NCBI GenBank assembly: GCA_019247135.1
Contig: JAFAPL010000027.1
Location: forward strand, 1 to 11,070
Direction: 5' to 3'
Source of the DNA: Chloroflexota bacterium
GTDB taxonomy: Bacteria; Chloroflexota; UBA6077; CF-72
DNA length: 11,070 nucleotides
This document shows positions 1 through 7,095 of this stretch, one piece after another. Numbering within the stretch: the stretch's first letter is position 1; each line of letters starts with the position of its first letter. The position numbers and the translations under genes are program-made. The notes under the pieces were generated by a model. It worked only from the letters and a program-made list of their open reading frames with translations. It made no database searches and was not told the DNA's origin.

Positions 1-468
1 GACGATCTGGCGCTGATGCATGGAATCGCCCACGTCGCGTTCAGTCAGCCCGGGACGGCGCTCGGCTCAGCCGGCGTCGATGACGCTCGGAAGGCCGCGC
101 CGCGAGATCCCGCGGCGCTGCGCTTCTGGCAGGAACGGCTGCAGGCGCAGCGGACGGTCATGGCCGTGGCCTTCATCGACGGCCAGCCGGTCGGTATCGG
201 CAGCCATCAGCCGGTCGGGTCGGTCACGGAGGTGGTGGGCGTCGCAGTCTTACCTGCCTTCCGCCGTCGAGGTGTCGCCGCGGGGCTGACCAGTCGCCTG
301 GTGAGTGATGCGCTCGACCGGGACATGCGAATTATCTTCCTGTCCGCCGGCGACGCGACGATCGGACGCGTGTATGAGCGTGCCGGCTTTCACCGCATCG
401 CGAGCGCCTGCACCGCCGAGCCGGCCCCTTCTACGACAGGCGTTGCGCCTGGCGCGGACACGCTCTGA
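1..468 (+). CDS. GNAT-family N-acetyltransferase, 5'-truncated by window edge
   Basis: The reading frame is already open at base 1 and has no stop before TGA at 466-468, so the start probably lies outside the window. ATG at 16 is only an internal candidate and has no clear Shine-Dalgarno site. The visible part carries the GNAT core. A beta strand (AVAFIDGQPVGIGS) is followed by motif A (VVGVAVLPAFRRRGVAAGL), whose R-R-G-V-A segment is the acetyl-CoA pyrophosphate loop. A C-terminal strand/helix (IFLSAGDATIGRVYERAGF) follows, with the usual Y-x-R-x-G-F signature. Family knowledge: these enzymes move an acetyl group from acetyl-CoA to an amine. The substrate cannot be read from this sequence. 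The last ~20 residues, rich in Ala, Pro and Thr, are not part of the fold. The next gene starts about 90 bases later, and I see no operon link to it. Confidence 0.8.
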   Translation, partial: DDLALMHGIAHVAFSQPGTALGSAGVDDARKAAPRDPAALRFWQERLQAQRTVMAVAFIDGQPVGIGSHQPVGSVTEVVGVAVLPAFRRRGVAAGLTSRLVSDALDRDMRIIFLSAGDATIGRVYERAGFHRIASACTAEPAPSTTGVAPGADTL

Positions 469-555
469 CTCATCTCAAACGCGCACGATCTGGCGGATTA
501 CACTGGCAGGATGGAATTGCCGGGACAGCGCATGGCTGACGCGCCGAGGCAATCG

Positions 556-1857
556 ATGCTCATGACGCGACGCGCAATGGTCCAGCGGGTCGCCGTGGGC
601 ACGATCGGCTTGTTGGCGGCTGCTTGCACGCAGGCGCCCGCGGCACCTTCTGCGACAGCGCCTTCTGCTCCATCGGGTGCCTCCGCACAGACCACGACTG
701 CCCCCGCCGCGCTGAGCGGCGCCAGCATTCGTTTCGGCGCGCTGGCCAACTACAAGGGCGACGCCCTCGAAAAGACTTTTCCTGACTTCGAGTCGGCAAC
801 GGGCATCAAAGTCCAGATCGACAAGTTGCCCAACGCGAACCTCGCCGACAAACTGACCGTGTCGTTCGCGAGCGGCAGCCCTGATTACGACGTGTCGATG
901 ATGGACGAGACGTGGATCGCCGGGCTCGCGCCGTATTTGACCAACGTCGACGACCTGATCGGCCGCGACGGCATCGACCTCAAGCAGTACGTGCCGAACG
1001 GCATCTCGGCTGGCGTCTACAACGGCACGCGCGTGGCGATGCCGCTCGATCCAAACGTGATGATGCTCTGGTTGCGCAAAGACCTGCTCGCGGCCAAGAA
1101 CATCCCGACGCCGCAAACATTCGACGACGTTATAGCGGCGGCCGAGAAGTTGAACGACCCTGCGAATGGCGTTGCCGGCATCTCGGTCTCCGGCGGGCAG
1201 GACGGCCAGGTGTCCGCGCTGGTCGAATTTCTGCTGTGGAATGCCGGAGGCGAGATCATCACCGCCGATAAAAAGTTCGGCTTCGATAGTCCGGCGGGTA
1301 TCCAGGCGCTGCAGACGTACCAACGCATCATCAAGTCGGCTCCACCCGGCGTGCTCGCCTACACGTATGCCGAACAGATCGACGCCTTCTACACGGGCAA
1401 GGCGGCGATGGTGTTCTACTGGGCATCGATCGGGCCAGATGCCACCAATCCGCAGAAGTCGAGCGTGGCCTCGAATGTCGGCTGGGCGTCCGTCCCCAAC
1501 GCACAGCGTGGAGTGTGGAACCTGGGCATCTCGAAGGACAGCAAGAACAAGGACGCTGCGTGGGAATGGGTCAAATGGATCACAGGCCCAACGGGCAGCG
1601 CGGAATTCACCCACAACGGAGGTGGCCATTCACCTCGGTTCGACGTGATCAACAGCCCTGATTTCCAGCAGCGGTACCCATGGGCACAGGATTTTCTCAA
1701 GGCGCTGAGCGGTGCACGGTCGCGGCCGCAGATCCCGAGCTGGAATGGCATCGACACAGCAATCATGAACATGACGACGTCGGTGCTTTCGGGCCAGAAG
1801 CAACCGGAGGAGGCGATCAAGACGGCGGAGGAGCAGGTCTCCTCGTATCTTTCTTGA
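556..1857 (+). CDS. ABC transporter solute-binding lipoprotein (family 1, sugar type)
   Basis: This is the extracellular receptor of an importer; it binds the solute and passes it to the two permeases downstream. The frame opens at ATG 511, but I prefer ATG 556. GAGG lies at 546-549, six bases upstream, and the protein then begins with a compact lipoprotein signal: MLMTRRAMVQRV, a hydrophobic stretch, and lipobox LAAAC with Cys24. The TRR motif before the hydrophobic part suggests possible Tat export. An Ala/Pro/Ser/Thr-rich linker of about 40 residues follows, then the type-1 binding fold. Family-typical segments include FPDFESATGIKVQI, SPDYDVSMMDETW, an AAMVFYW strand and a C-terminal AWEWVKWITGP helix. 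The length (433 aa) is normal. The solute is likely a sugar, glycerol-3-phosphate or similar; the sequence does not decide. It ends in tandem stops, TGATGA. In the gap 469-555 I see only a weak -10-like TACACT at 499-504 with no good -35. Confidence 0.92.
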   Translation: MLMTRRAMVQRVAVGTIGLLAAACTQAPAAPSATAPSAPSGASAQTTTAPAALSGASIRFGALANYKGDALEKTFPDFESATGIKVQIDKLPNANLADKLTVSFASGSPDYDVSMMDETWIAGLAPYLTNVDDLIGRDGIDLKQYVPNGISAGVYNGTRVAMPLDPNVMMLWLRKDLLAAKNIPTPQTFDDVIAAAEKLNDPANGVAGISVSGGQDGQVSALVEFLLWNAGGEIITADKKFGFDSPAGIQALQTYQRIIKSAPPGVLAYTYAEQIDAFYTGKAAMVFYWASIGPDATNPQKSSVASNVGWASVPNAQRGVWNLGISKDSKNKDAAWEWVKWITGPTGSAEFTHNGGGHSPRFDVINSPDFQQRYPWAQDFLKALSGARSRPQIPSWNGIDTAIMNMTTSVLSGQKQPEEAIKTAEEQVSSYLS

Positions 1858-1904
1858 TGAGTTTTGCGGAATACATGAGCGCGTTGCGCAAAAATCCGCG
1901 GTAG
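1857..1904 (+). other. Possible 15-codon ORF between binding protein and permease
   Basis: An ATG at 1857 overlaps the tandem stop TGATGA of the binding-protein gene and opens a 15-codon frame, MSFAEYMSALRKNPR, ending at TAG 1902-1904. The overlap would let ribosomes finishing the binding protein restart here and carry translation towards the TTG start of the permease at 1928. It has no independent Shine-Dalgarno site and no recognisable family. It may be a coupling peptide or just an accidental ORF in a 70-base gap. Confidence 0.15.
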
Positions 1905-1927
1905 CGGAAGCACCGGCGAAAGCACGC

Positions 1928-2854
1928 TTGACCACTCGTGCTGTAGTCACCCCGAGCGTCGGCTCCATCAGGTTTTCCGAGCGCATCGGGAGCCTGGTCC
2001 CGTTCTACTACTGGGCGGTGTTACCAGCGCTGATCGCGACGGTAGCGGTTGTGGTTCTGCCGCTCGTCTACTCGTTCGGGATGAGCTTCTGGCACTACAT
2101 CCTCACCGATCCGGCCAACATCCGTTTCGCCGGGTTGGCCAACTACCAGCACGCATTCACGGATCCAACGTTTCGCAACTCGCTGGGCACCACACTCATC
2201 TACGGCCTGGGCACCGTCATCGTCGAGCTGGTACTGGGGATGCTGTTCGCCGTCGTGGTCAACAGTCTCACGTTCGGTCAGGGGTTGATCAGGACCGCCA
2301 TGCTGGTGCCGGTGTTCATGACGCCAGCCGTGGTCGCCTTCATGTGGCGCTTCATGCTGCATCCGGACCTCGGGATCATCAACTATTTCCTCGGCCTGGC
2401 AGGACTTGGGCATCCGGTCTGGCTCGGGGATCCCAGGCTGGCGCTCCCATCCGTCATGGGTGTGGAGATCTGGCGCAACACTCCGTTCATGTTCCTGGTT
2501 TTCCTGGCTGGCATGCAGTCGCTACCAACGGAGTTGTTCGAAGCAGCAGCCGTCGACGGCGCATCGTTTCGACAGCAATTTCGACACGTGACGATCCCGC
2601 TGCTCATGCCGCTGATCCTGGTGGCGGTGATCATTCGTGGCATGGACGCGCTGCGGGAGTTCGACACGATTTTCATCATGACCGGCGGGGGGCCGGGCAA
2701 CGCGACGGAGACGATCGCTATCTCCACGTACCGCTACAGCTTCCGCAATTACGACATGGGGCTCGGATCGGCGGTCTCGTACGTCATCTTCGCGATCGTG
2801 TTTCTGTTCGGTCTTTATTTTGTGCGGCGCATGAATCGGATTCGGGTGGATTGA
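1928..2854 (+). CDS. ABC sugar-type importer permease, MalF/UgpA class
   Basis: One of the two inner-membrane subunits that form the transport channel. About six hydrophobic segments are visible: YYWAVLPALIATVAVVVLP near residue 30, then TTLIYGLGTVIVELVLG, TAMLVPVFMTPAVVAFMW, FMFLVFLAGM, LILVAVIIRGM and SYVIFAIVFLFGLYFV. The cytoplasmic EAA loop is well kept (EAAAVDGASFRQQF, then IPLLMP), and this is where the ATPase subunit docks. The length (308 aa) is typical. The start is TTG at 1928; no ATG or GTG lies upstream in this frame back to the previous gene. The frame itself is open upstream through 1859, so the N-terminus is not certain, and no strong Shine-Dalgarno site is seen. The next permease starts three bases after the stop, so the two are co-translated. 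Confidence 0.93.
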   Translation: MTTRAVVTPSVGSIRFSERIGSLVPFYYWAVLPALIATVAVVVLPLVYSFGMSFWHYILTDPANIRFAGLANYQHAFTDPTFRNSLGTTLIYGLGTVIVELVLGMLFAVVVNSLTFGQGLIRTAMLVPVFMTPAVVAFMWRFMLHPDLGIINYFLGLAGLGHPVWLGDPRLALPSVMGVEIWRNTPFMFLVFLAGMQSLPTELFEAAAVDGASFRQQFRHVTIPLLMPLILVAVIIRGMDALREFDTIFIMTGGGPGNATETIAISTYRYSFRNYDMGLGSAVSYVIFAIVFLFGLYFVRRMNRIRVD

Positions 2855-2857
2855 GCC

Positions 2858-3679
2858 ATGCGTATGGGCATGCATCCAGTGTTGCAGCGGGTGGTGGTGT
2901 TGTTCCTGCTGCTGTGGGCGCTGGGACCGGTCGCGTGGATGCTGCTAACGAGCATCAAGCCAGATACGCTGGTGGCTGCCTCGCCACCGGTCTGGGTATT
3001 CGAACCCACGCTGAGCAATTACGTGACGCTGCTTGGCTCGACAGACTTTCAGCGATATCTGACCAACACGCTCATCGTCGCGACCATCACGAGCGCGCTG
3101 GCGGCGACGCTCGGGTTCTTGTCGGCGTACGCGTTTACACGCTTTCGTTTCCGCGGCGCAACATCGCTTCCGTTGTTCTATCTCGTGGTGCGGATGGTTC
3201 CGCGGATCACGCTCGTGCTACCGCTGTACGTGATCTTCACGCAGATGCACCTTCTCAATACACGAGCGGCGTTGATCGTTGCGTACACCACGTTCGCACT
3301 CCCATTCGGCATCTGGATGATGATTGGATTTCTCAAGGAGCTGCCGATCGACCTGGAGGAGGCGGCGGCGGTGGACGGATGCAACCGCTGGCAAGTGCTG
3401 CAGAAGGTTGTGGTTCCGCTGGCGTCTCCAGGTATTGCGGTGACCGCGATCTTCGCATTCCTGCTCGGGTGGAACGAATTCTTGTTCTCGCTGATCCTGG
3501 CTGGCCCGGACAGTCGGACATTGCCGGTATTGATCGCTAGCTTCGATACCGATCGAGGCGTGTTGTGGGGTCAATTCAGCGCTGCCGCCGTATCGATCAT
3601 GCTGCCGGTCGCGGCCGTGGCGCTGTTGCTGCAGCGACGGATCGTGAGCGGTCTGACGATGGGAGCGGTGAAAGGCTGA
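2858..3679 (+). CDS. ABC sugar-type importer permease, MalG/UgpE class
   Basis: The second channel subunit, pairing with the permease just upstream. It has the usual short N-terminus, a first membrane helix (VVVLFLLLWALGPVAWMLL), a periplasmic loop with the class-typical FEPTLSNYVTLLG, then five more hydrophobic segments. The EAA loop is EEAAAVDGCNRWQVLQKVVV followed by PLASPGI, a near-consensus ATPase contact site. LGWNEFLFSLILA in the next loop is also typical of MalG-like proteins. The length (273 aa) is normal. ATG 2858 lies three bases after the upstream stop with GGTGG about seven bases before it; in-frame ATGs at 2864 and 2870 are alternatives. No ATPase (MalK/UgpC/MsiK type) gene follows. 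In this importer family a shared ATPase encoded elsewhere is common, and I infer that here. Confidence 0.93.
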   Translation: MRMGMHPVLQRVVVLFLLLWALGPVAWMLLTSIKPDTLVAASPPVWVFEPTLSNYVTLLGSTDFQRYLTNTLIVATITSALAATLGFLSAYAFTRFRFRGATSLPLFYLVVRMVPRITLVLPLYVIFTQMHLLNTRAALIVAYTTFALPFGIWMMIGFLKELPIDLEEAAAVDGCNRWQVLQKVVVPLASPGIAVTAIFAFLLGWNEFLFSLILAGPDSRTLPVLIASFDTDRGVLWGQFSAAAVSIMLPVAAVALLLQRRIVSGLTMGAVKG

Positions 3680-3722
3680 TCGGCCGAGCATGTCAGTCGC
3701 TCGTTCCCAGGCGAGTACGGGG

Positions 3723-3728
3723 TATACT
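3723..3728 (+). promoter_or_regulatory. Candidate -10 box for the KaiC-like gene pair
   Basis: TATACT matches the -10 consensus in five of six positions and stands out in GC-rich DNA. It lies 43 bases after the permease stop. I see no convincing -35 at 16-18 bases upstream. If real, transcription would begin near 3735 and give a leader of about 170 bases before the KaiC-like start. That leader holds no coding frame I can support. Confidence 0.35.
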
Positions 3729-3859
3729 TGTTGCGCACCGCGCGACTCGAGCACGCCCCCGTTGCGGAGCAACCGAAAAGGTATGAGTCTGCCGACCGCA
3801 CGCGGATTGCCTCAGCCGCGCCCTGCTGATGGGTGGGCATGTGCCCGCGCTCACGCCCA

Positions 3860-3890
3860 CTGGCCGCCTGCTCACGGGTGTGGCGGCCGG
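3860..3890 (+). promoter_or_regulatory. Leader stem-loop just 5' of the KaiC-like gene's Shine-Dalgarno
   Basis: CTGGCCGCC (3860-3868) can pair with GGCGGCCGG (3882-3890) over nine base pairs, one of them a T-G (U-G) pair, around a 13-base loop. The Shine-Dalgarno GGGAGG begins at 3896, five bases further on. No T-run follows, so this does not look like an intrinsic terminator. Control of ribosome access or mRNA stability is possible. A smaller palindrome, GGGCATGTGCCC, lies upstream at 3835-3846. Confidence 0.4.
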
Positions 3891-3904
3891 GTTTCGGGAG
3901 GCGC

Positions 3905-5371
3905 ATGGAGCGTCTGACGACTGGCGTGCCCGGGCTGGATCTCGTGCTCGGGGGCGGGCTGCCCGCCACGTCGGTGATCTTCGTTGGCGGTCCGCCTGGC
4001 GCGGGCAAGACAGTCCTGTCCGAGCAGATTGCCTTCCATCGCGCGGCGCAGGGCCAGAACACCCTGATCCTGACGACGCTCTCGGAACCTCACGACAAAC
4101 TGATCCGCCATGCCGAGGGCTTCGCATGGTTCGATCCCGCCCGGCTGGGCCGGGAGATCCAGTTCCTGAGCCTGTATCAGGCGCTCCAGGACGGCGGAAC
4201 CAGAGAAGCGCTGGAGACGATCCTCCGGACCTGCCGAGAACAGCACACCGAGCTGCTCGTGCTCGACGCATTCCGTGGCATGCGGGAGCTGGTCGGTGAC
4301 GAGCTCGAGTTGCGGCGCTTCGTCTTCGAGCTGGGCGGACAGCTCGCAACGTTGGGCGTCACGGCGCTGGTTACGGGCGAGTACGCGCGCGAGGACGTCG
4401 AGCGCTACGTCGAGTTCACCGTTGCCGACGGCATCCTCCACCTCAGTCACCGTCTGGTCGCACATCGCGAGAGTCGCATGTTCGAGGTGGTCAAGATGCG
4501 CGGCACCGAGTTCCTGGGTGGGCTGCACACGCTCCATATCACCGGAGAGGGTGTCGCGGTCTACCCCCGCCACTCGGCTCTTGCCCGTCGCACAGACTAC
4601 GCAATGGCAACACACCGGCTGTCCACCGGCGTTCCGGCGCTGGATGCGATGATGGGCGGCGGCCTGGTCGGGCACAGCCTGAACCTGTTGGTTGGCACAC
4701 CCGGCGTCGGCAAGACGCTGCTGGGTTTGCACTTCCTGGCCGAGGGAGCACGGCGGGGTGAGCGCGGCGTCATGATGAGCATGGACGAGAGTGGCGCGCA
4801 CCTGGAGCAGAAAGCGCACTGGTCCGGCCTCGTCAGGGGCGAGGAACCATTCTTCGATGGCGAGCGGCTGCGAATGCTGTGGGAACCCGCCGTGGAGACC
4901 GAGCCTGACGTTGTGGCGGCGCATCTACGCGAGGCGACCGACGGGCGCGGCGTGCGCCGGATCGTGCTCGATGCGATGGCGAACCTGGAGGGAGCGCTGG
5001 ATCCGTTGCGGCTGAACGACTATGTCATCTCGCTGACCAACTACTTCCGCGGCCACGAGGTGACGGTGCTCATCATCAACGATGTGGCCGAGTTGGGCGG
5101 CGCTCCGGTCAGCGTCGGCGGATTCACCTACTCGGCTACCGCCGACAACATGCTGCTGATGCGTCAGGTCGAGATCGAGAACCGTCTCGAGCTGCTCCTG
5201 TCGGTAGTCAAGATGCGCGACAGCGCGTTCGACCCGGATGTTCGGCGTTACACGATCGAGCGGGGCGCGATTCGGCTGGGCGAGCGACTGGGGTCCTCGG
5301 ATGGGGCGCTCTCGGGAACGTCCCGACTGCGGACGATGACCACCGGGGAGCCCGGATCGGCCGCTCACTGA
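3905..5371 (+). CDS. KaiC-like tandem RecA/KaiC-domain ATPase
   Basis: Two KaiC domains in one 488-residue chain, the usual KaiC arrangement, probably forming a cytoplasmic hexamer that couples ATP hydrolysis to signalling. Domain 1 opens with TTGVPGLDLVLGGGLP, has Walker A GGPPGAGKT (28-36), Walker B LLVLD (117-121) and a closing KMR (197-199). Domain 2 opens with STGVPALDAMMGGGL, has Walker A GTPGVGKT (264-271), Walker B RIVLD (352-356) and KMR (436-438). The acidic pair after the second strand is Ser60-Glu61 in domain 1 and Asp294-Glu295 in domain 2, rather than the Glu-Glu of clock KaiC. By hand alignment, the clock phosphosites Ser431/Thr432 fall on Ser410/Ala411. ATG 3905 is chosen because GGGAGG sits at 3896-3901 and the KaiC fold begins at once; the upstream GTG 3833 adds 24 residues of non-domain sequence. 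No kaiA or kaiB is nearby. Its stop touches the next gene's start, so they are surely co-transcribed. Confidence 0.92.
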   Translation: MERLTTGVPGLDLVLGGGLPATSVIFVGGPPGAGKTVLSEQIAFHRAAQGQNTLILTTLSEPHDKLIRHAEGFAWFDPARLGREIQFLSLYQALQDGGTREALETILRTCREQHTELLVLDAFRGMRELVGDELELRRFVFELGGQLATLGVTALVTGEYAREDVERYVEFTVADGILHLSHRLVAHRESRMFEVVKMRGTEFLGGLHTLHITGEGVAVYPRHSALARRTDYAMATHRLSTGVPALDAMMGGGLVGHSLNLLVGTPGVGKTLLGLHFLAEGARRGERGVMMSMDESGAHLEQKAHWSGLVRGEEPFFDGERLRMLWEPAVETEPDVVAAHLREATDGRGVRRIVLDAMANLEGALDPLRLNDYVISLTNYFRGHEVTVLIINDVAELGGAPVSVGGFTYSATADNMLLMRQVEIENRLELLLSVVKMRDSAFDPDVRRYTIERGAIRLGERLGSSDGALSGTSRLRTMTTGEPGSAAH

Positions 5372-6811
5372 GTGCCTGACGCGAGTAAACACCCGACGCA
5401 TGTTCTGACGCGTCGTCAGCGCGAGATCGCGGCGCTGGTCGCACGCGGCTACACGAATGGACAGCTCGCCGACGAGCTGGTGCTGACCAGCGGCAGTGTC
5501 GCCAACCACATCCAGCACATGCTGCAACGACTGCAAGTGGACTCGCGGGCGCAGATCGCGGCGTGGGCGGTCGAGCATGGGCTCACCACGACCCAGGACC
5601 GCCTGCTCACCACGCTGGAGCGGATGCTGGAGATCGAGGTCACCAGCCTGCCGGGTGCGCTCGAGGCGGTGGCGGCATTGCTGGCCGAGGCGGTAGCCGC
5701 GGACCGGGTGCTCGTGTTCCTGCATGATCCAGCCGCGGAGGCCCTGGTGGCGGCCGGAGGCAGCCAGACGCAAAGTCCGCAGCCGACTGGCGAGCCGGAC
5801 CGGGTCCCGCTGCCTGAGGGTGGCCCCATTGTGGCGACCTTCAACACGGGTCTCGCGTGCTCGACCGCGCTGAGCGGACAGGACGGCGAGGCGTCGACGC
5901 TCGCGCGTGACCTCGGCGCTCGCTCGGCGCTGTGTGTGCCGCTGCATGTCGGCGACGCTCGACGTGGCGTCCTGGTCGCCACCTCGAGTACGCCAGACGT
6001 CTTCTCGGAGCGTGACCTGCGGTTTCTGCTTGCCGTCGGGCAATGGGTCGGAAGTGTGGCGCAGCGTGCGGAGCTGGTCGAGCAGGCGACGGCCTCGGCC
6101 GTCGAGGCAGCCCGCGCGGCCGCGACCCAGGACCTGGTCACGACGCTGGCCGACGACCTGCGGCGGCGCACGGAGCCCCTGGCGCGGCACGTCGAGCGGG
6201 CGAGCGGGCGGGCTGGACAGGTCGGGCTGGCCCGGGACCTCGGAGCGGCGCAGGAGATCAGACGCCGCGTGCGCGACCTTCGCCGCCTCGTCGACGACCT
6301 GCTGGACGTCGTCCACCTCGAGCAGGGAGTGTTCGAGCTTCACCTCGAGCCGGTCGACCTCGCGAGGCTGGCTCGAGAGGCCACGGCGCCATTCCGTTCG
6401 ACGGCCCGAGATGTTCGGGTCCGCGCATCCGACAAGACGGAGGTGGTGGCCGACTGGGCCCGCTTGCGACAGGCGCTGGAGCACATGCTCGCCGAAGCGA
6501 CGCGGTACCTGCCGGAGGGCACGCCCCTGATCGTCGAAGTCTACGCTGAGCGAGGGCCGAACGGAGCGTGGGAAGTCCTCAGCGTACGCGGTGGCACTGA
6601 GCGGGGCAGCCCGCCGGGATCGTCTGCTCCGCCCGCGCCTGTCACCGCCAGCGGCCCCTCATCCGGGCTGGGGATGGGTCTGCGTCTCGCCAGCCGCATC
6701 GCCGCCGCGCACGGCGGCGTACTCAGCGTGGAGGTTGCCGAGGAGGGATGCATACGCGTCAGCCTCGCGCTGCCCGCACCGGGTCCCGTCAAGCTGCCGA
6801 GCCACACGTGA
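5372..6811 (+). CDS. LuxR-type HTH - GAF-like - degenerate histidine kinase (pseudokinase) regulator
   Basis: GTG 5372 directly follows the TGA of the KaiC-like gene (TGAGTG). The protein has 479 residues. Residues 12-71 are a LuxR/NarL winged HTH (LTRRQREIAALVARGYTN...SGSVANHIQHMLQRLQV). Residues ~92-232 look like a GAF sensor domain, ending in SALCVPLHVGDARRGVLVA and FSERDLRFLLAVG. Residues ~250-475 resemble a histidine-kinase dimerisation and ATPase core. The H-box phospho-accepting His is replaced (D261-D-L-R where H-E-L-R is usual). The N-box reads LEHMLAEATRYLPEG with Glu375 for the key Asn, and the G1-box Asp is missing (SVRGGTERG). The G2 box (GLGMGL, 432-437) and IAAAHGG remain. It is therefore unlikely to autophosphorylate. 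DNA binding controlled by GAF ligands or by the KaiC-like partner is my inference. Having the HTH at the N-terminus of a kinase-like chain is uncommon. There is no receiver domain. Confidence 0.85.
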   Translation: MPDASKHPTHVLTRRQREIAALVARGYTNGQLADELVLTSGSVANHIQHMLQRLQVDSRAQIAAWAVEHGLTTTQDRLLTTLERMLEIEVTSLPGALEAVAALLAEAVAADRVLVFLHDPAAEALVAAGGSQTQSPQPTGEPDRVPLPEGGPIVATFNTGLACSTALSGQDGEASTLARDLGARSALCVPLHVGDARRGVLVATSSTPDVFSERDLRFLLAVGQWVGSVAQRAELVEQATASAVEAARAAATQDLVTTLADDLRRRTEPLARHVERASGRAGQVGLARDLGAAQEIRRRVRDLRRLVDDLLDVVHLEQGVFELHLEPVDLARLAREATAPFRSTARDVRVRASDKTEVVADWARLRQALEHMLAEATRYLPEGTPLIVEVYAERGPNGAWEVLSVRGGTERGSPPGSSAPPAPVTASGPSSGLGMGLRLASRIAAAHGGVLSVEVAEEGCIRVSLALPAPGPVKLPSHT

Positions 6812-7095
6812 GCCGACATATGGCCCTAACAATGTCTCCGCAACGGCGAAGAAGATTATGTTCTGCACGTGTCTGGCGGGCGGTAGCAGCCCTACGCTGA
6901 CTGATACATGCAGCGTATCAACGTCCCGGCTCGGCTGACGGGCGAACAGAATGTGCGCCCGAGCTATGCGAGAGCCGCGCCAGTCACTCACGTCGTGGCG
7001 GCGCCGGCCAGCGGAGGAGCGGGAGGCCCATTCAAGCTGGCGGACCTGCTTCAGGTTGTCAGCCGCGCAACTGCCTCGAGGCAAGGAGCCAGGAT
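6812..7095. other. Intergenic region, no supported gene
   Basis: This 284-base gap holds no credible coding frame; a 63-codon frame from 6908 has low-complexity Ala/Arg-rich content and no Shine-Dalgarno site. It contains nested inverted repeats (6893-6920), a CACGTG at 6866-6871 with a second copy at 6805-6810 inside the preceding gene's end, and a 12-base palindrome TGCCTCGAGGCA at 7072-7083 that touches the next gene's Shine-Dalgarno. I could not find a convincing -35/-10 pair or terminator. Confidence 0.5.
6893..6920. promoter_or_regulatory. Nested, mutually exclusive inverted repeats (candidate operator or RNA switch)
   Basis: Two perfect inverted repeats share bases. TACGCTG (6893-6899) pairs with CAGCGTA (6911-6917) around 11 bases. 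TGATAC (6902-6907) pairs with GTATCA (6915-6920) around 7 bases. Only one can form at a time, because both use 6915-6917. The dyad lies between the HTH-regulator gene and the membrane-protein gene, where a dimeric regulator could bind. Confidence 0.35.

Noticed and set aside
475..1629. 384-codon open frame on the minus strand
   Set aside because: Arg/His/Val-rich product with no motif, opposite a clear binding-protein gene; a GC-bias shadow.
2344..3540. 398-codon plus-strand frame across both permeases
   Set aside because: Gly/Arg/His-rich low-complexity translation; the two permeases in other frames have full family motifs.
3783..3917. 44-codon upstream ORF overlapping the KaiC-like start
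   Set aside because: Shine-Dalgarno-like AAAAGG is only one base from its ATG, and the product is His/Pro/Gly-rich with no family; probably accidental.
3872..4924. 350-codon minus-strand frame opposite the KaiC-like gene
   Set aside because: No recognisable domain; the coding strand has Walker motifs and conserved KaiC segments.
4925..6484. 519-codon minus-strand frame, the longest in the window
   Set aside because: Gln/Arg/Leu-rich, no domain; spans the boundary of two strongly supported plus-strand genes.
6805..6871. Two CACGTG palindromes 55 bases apart
   Set aside because: Six-base palindromes are expected by chance in GC-rich DNA, and one lies inside the coding end of the regulator gene.
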